Assembly (NCBI GenBank): GCA_011037195.1
Contig: JAAEAF010000238.1
Span: forward strand, 310,001 to 374,000
Direction: 5' to 3'
DNA from: Triatoma infestans
Lineage: Eukaryota; Arthropoda; Insecta; Hemiptera; Reduviidae
Length of the DNA: 64,000 nucleotides
The translations under genes were made by a program, and so were the position numbers. Positions within the stretch are counted from its first letter, which is position 1, and each line of letters starts with the position of its first letter. Below the pieces are notes generated by a model. The model worked only from the letters and a program-made list of their open reading frames with translations. It had not been told where the DNA came from and ran no database searches. Positions 63,023-64,000 of the stretch are shown here, piece after piece.

Positions 63023-63334
63023 CGATGTTTTTTTACACATCAAAAACGGAAATATCTTTACTATTTTGCACTGATGTTTCTAGTAAACCACAACCAGGAA
63101 ATTCAAGTTCTTATTCCCGGATTTATGATAATTTTAATATATATGATATTTTTTCCCTATATATAACATACATTTACTCTGACCATGGTTTTTGGAGGCC
63201 AAAATTTAATTTTTCAACCTTTTTGATTTTCTTTAGGTAGAATTGGCGATGCTTCCAGCTTCCTTATTTCAGATATAATTTTATGTTTGAATTTCTCTTT
63301 TGGCAAGACCAATTTTTAAGAAAACCTTCTCTTA

Positions 63335-63337
<3 letters not shown>

Positions 63338-63371
<34 letters not shown>

Positions 63372-63385
63372 GAGAGAGAGAGAAA
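63338..63385 (+). repeat. (GT)n(GA)n microsatellite
   Basis: About fourteen GT units then several GA units. Confidence 0.9.
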
Positions 63386-63719
63386 AGCAAAAGAACCCTC
63401 CAATAGATTAACTATTCCATTTTTTCAAGAGAACCTTCTCTCTTACGACAGAGAAAAACCTTCGAACACTCTTTACAATTTTTAAGGGAACCTTCTCTTG
63501 AGAAAGAGAGGGGACGCTTGGCATGATTTGGTCAATAGATCTGCAGCGCGTTCTATGAGAGAGAGAACGCACGGCAACCATTGTGAACGCACACCCAAAA
63601 GAGAACGCAAAGTGAGGTCAAGAGGAATTCCATTCTGCTAACGTAATTGGTCATAGCGTTCCTTGAGAGAGAGAGAGAGACCAACCGGTCTGCAAGCATG
63701 CGCGTGAGAGAATGCGCGT

Positions 63720-63803
63720 TAGAGCGAGGGCCAAGCCGAAGCGCTGGCGAGGGCCAAGCCGAAGCGCTGGCGAGGGCCAAGCCGAAGCGCTGGCGAGGGC
63801 GGG
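63720..63803 (+). repeat. 23-bp GC-rich minisatellite
   Basis: GCGAGGGCCAAGCCGAAGCG plus CTG is repeated three times in tandem with a partial fourth unit, in an otherwise AT-rich genome. Confidence 0.9.
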
Positions 63804-63849
63804 GGCTTATGCATACAATACACATCCAATCCAGCAAAACCAAACCGCT

Positions 63850-63928
63850 ACAATGATCTAGTGGCTAGCACAACCGACTCATGACTCAAACCATCTGACG
63901 TGCAAGTTCAATTCCAGCTATAGACATT
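63850..63928 (+). repeat. tRNA-like SINE head
   Basis: Box A-like TGATCTAGTGGCTAGCACAA and box B-like AAGTTCAATTCC at tRNA spacing, with CTCATGA in the anticodon-loop position (Met-like). The stem pairing is poor and a T-rich tract follows, so a SINE head or tRNA pseudogene is likelier than a functional tRNA-Met. Confidence 0.4.
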
Positions 63929-64000
63929 TTTTTATTATTCAAGGTCACCACCCGATCTACCGCGGGAAAGGGGTAAATTAGGGCGGGGGCTAGGCGATAA

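Noticed and set aside
63850..63928. Possible tRNA-Met gene
   Set aside because: Boxes A and B and a CAT loop are present, but acceptor and anticodon stems pair poorly and the sequence is followed by SINE-like T-rich DNA.
1..64000. CRISPR array, operon or bacterial genes
   Set aside because: No spaced direct repeats of CRISPR type and no bacterial gene organisation; the tandem repeats seen lack unique spacers.

Overview
This is AT-rich, repeat-dense DNA from an invertebrate animal genome. It carries tRNA-derived SINEs, Penelope-like elements, a mariner, non-LTR retrotransposons, long microsatellites and Polinton/adintovirus-type integrated virus elements. There is no sign of bacterial organisation and I could support no ordinary host protein-coding gene. 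The species cannot be fixed from sequence alone; a lophotrochozoan such as a cephalopod mollusc is a guess.

Layout. 1-3350: two decayed Penelope-like elements. 3351-8270: gene-free, with dispersed and tandem repeats. 8271-19560: a mariner transposon into which a complete Polinton (Polinton-1, 8793-19131, about 10.3 kb) has inserted. It has AG...CT termini, a 6-bp target duplication TAAAAT and 1.66-kb terminal inverted repeats. 19561-26691: non-coding, with a MITE-like element. 26692-29274 and 41160-43730: a direct repeat of about 2.57 kb that looks like the long terminal repeats of a retrotransposon; a primer-binding site and gag remnant lie at 40.2-41.16 kb. Between the two copies is Polinton-2 (from 29275 to about 39.2 kb). 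Its left terminus is intact and its right arm is lost. 46.2-49.2 kb: an RTE-like LINE remnant and a Penelope-like element with inverted terminal repeats. 49.99-52.33 kb: a truncated third Polinton. 53.8-54.7 kb: a foldback element. 56.2-59.1 kb: an R4/Dong-type LINE next to an (ATT)n tract. The last 5 kb hold two overlapping unrecognised ORFs, a minisatellite and a tRNA-like SINE head.

The centrepiece is the Polinton lineage. Both larger copies have the same gene order: integrase with chromodomain, fibre-like protein, a DUF8207-like virion-candidate protein and packaging ATPase on one arm; then, divergently from a promoter of 44-63 bp, PLA2/core protein, adenain-type protease, penton, a roughly 50-aa protein, hexon, and a protein ending in a BIR-like zinc domain. 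Neither copy has a protein-primed DNA polymerase B. The set would suffice to integrate DNA, build, package and mature a capsid, and perhaps block apoptosis, but replication would need a helper or the host.

The most interesting points are the missing PolB in a compact capsid-encoding element; an in-frame UGA-CUA junction joining the PLA2/core and protease frames in both copies; the BIR-like module; a CHHC (GTSF1/U11-48K type) zinc-finger gene in Polinton-2; and candidate adenain cleavage sites in likely virion proteins. Many genes carry single-base frameshifts. These may be real decay or assembly errors; no repaired sequence is given here.
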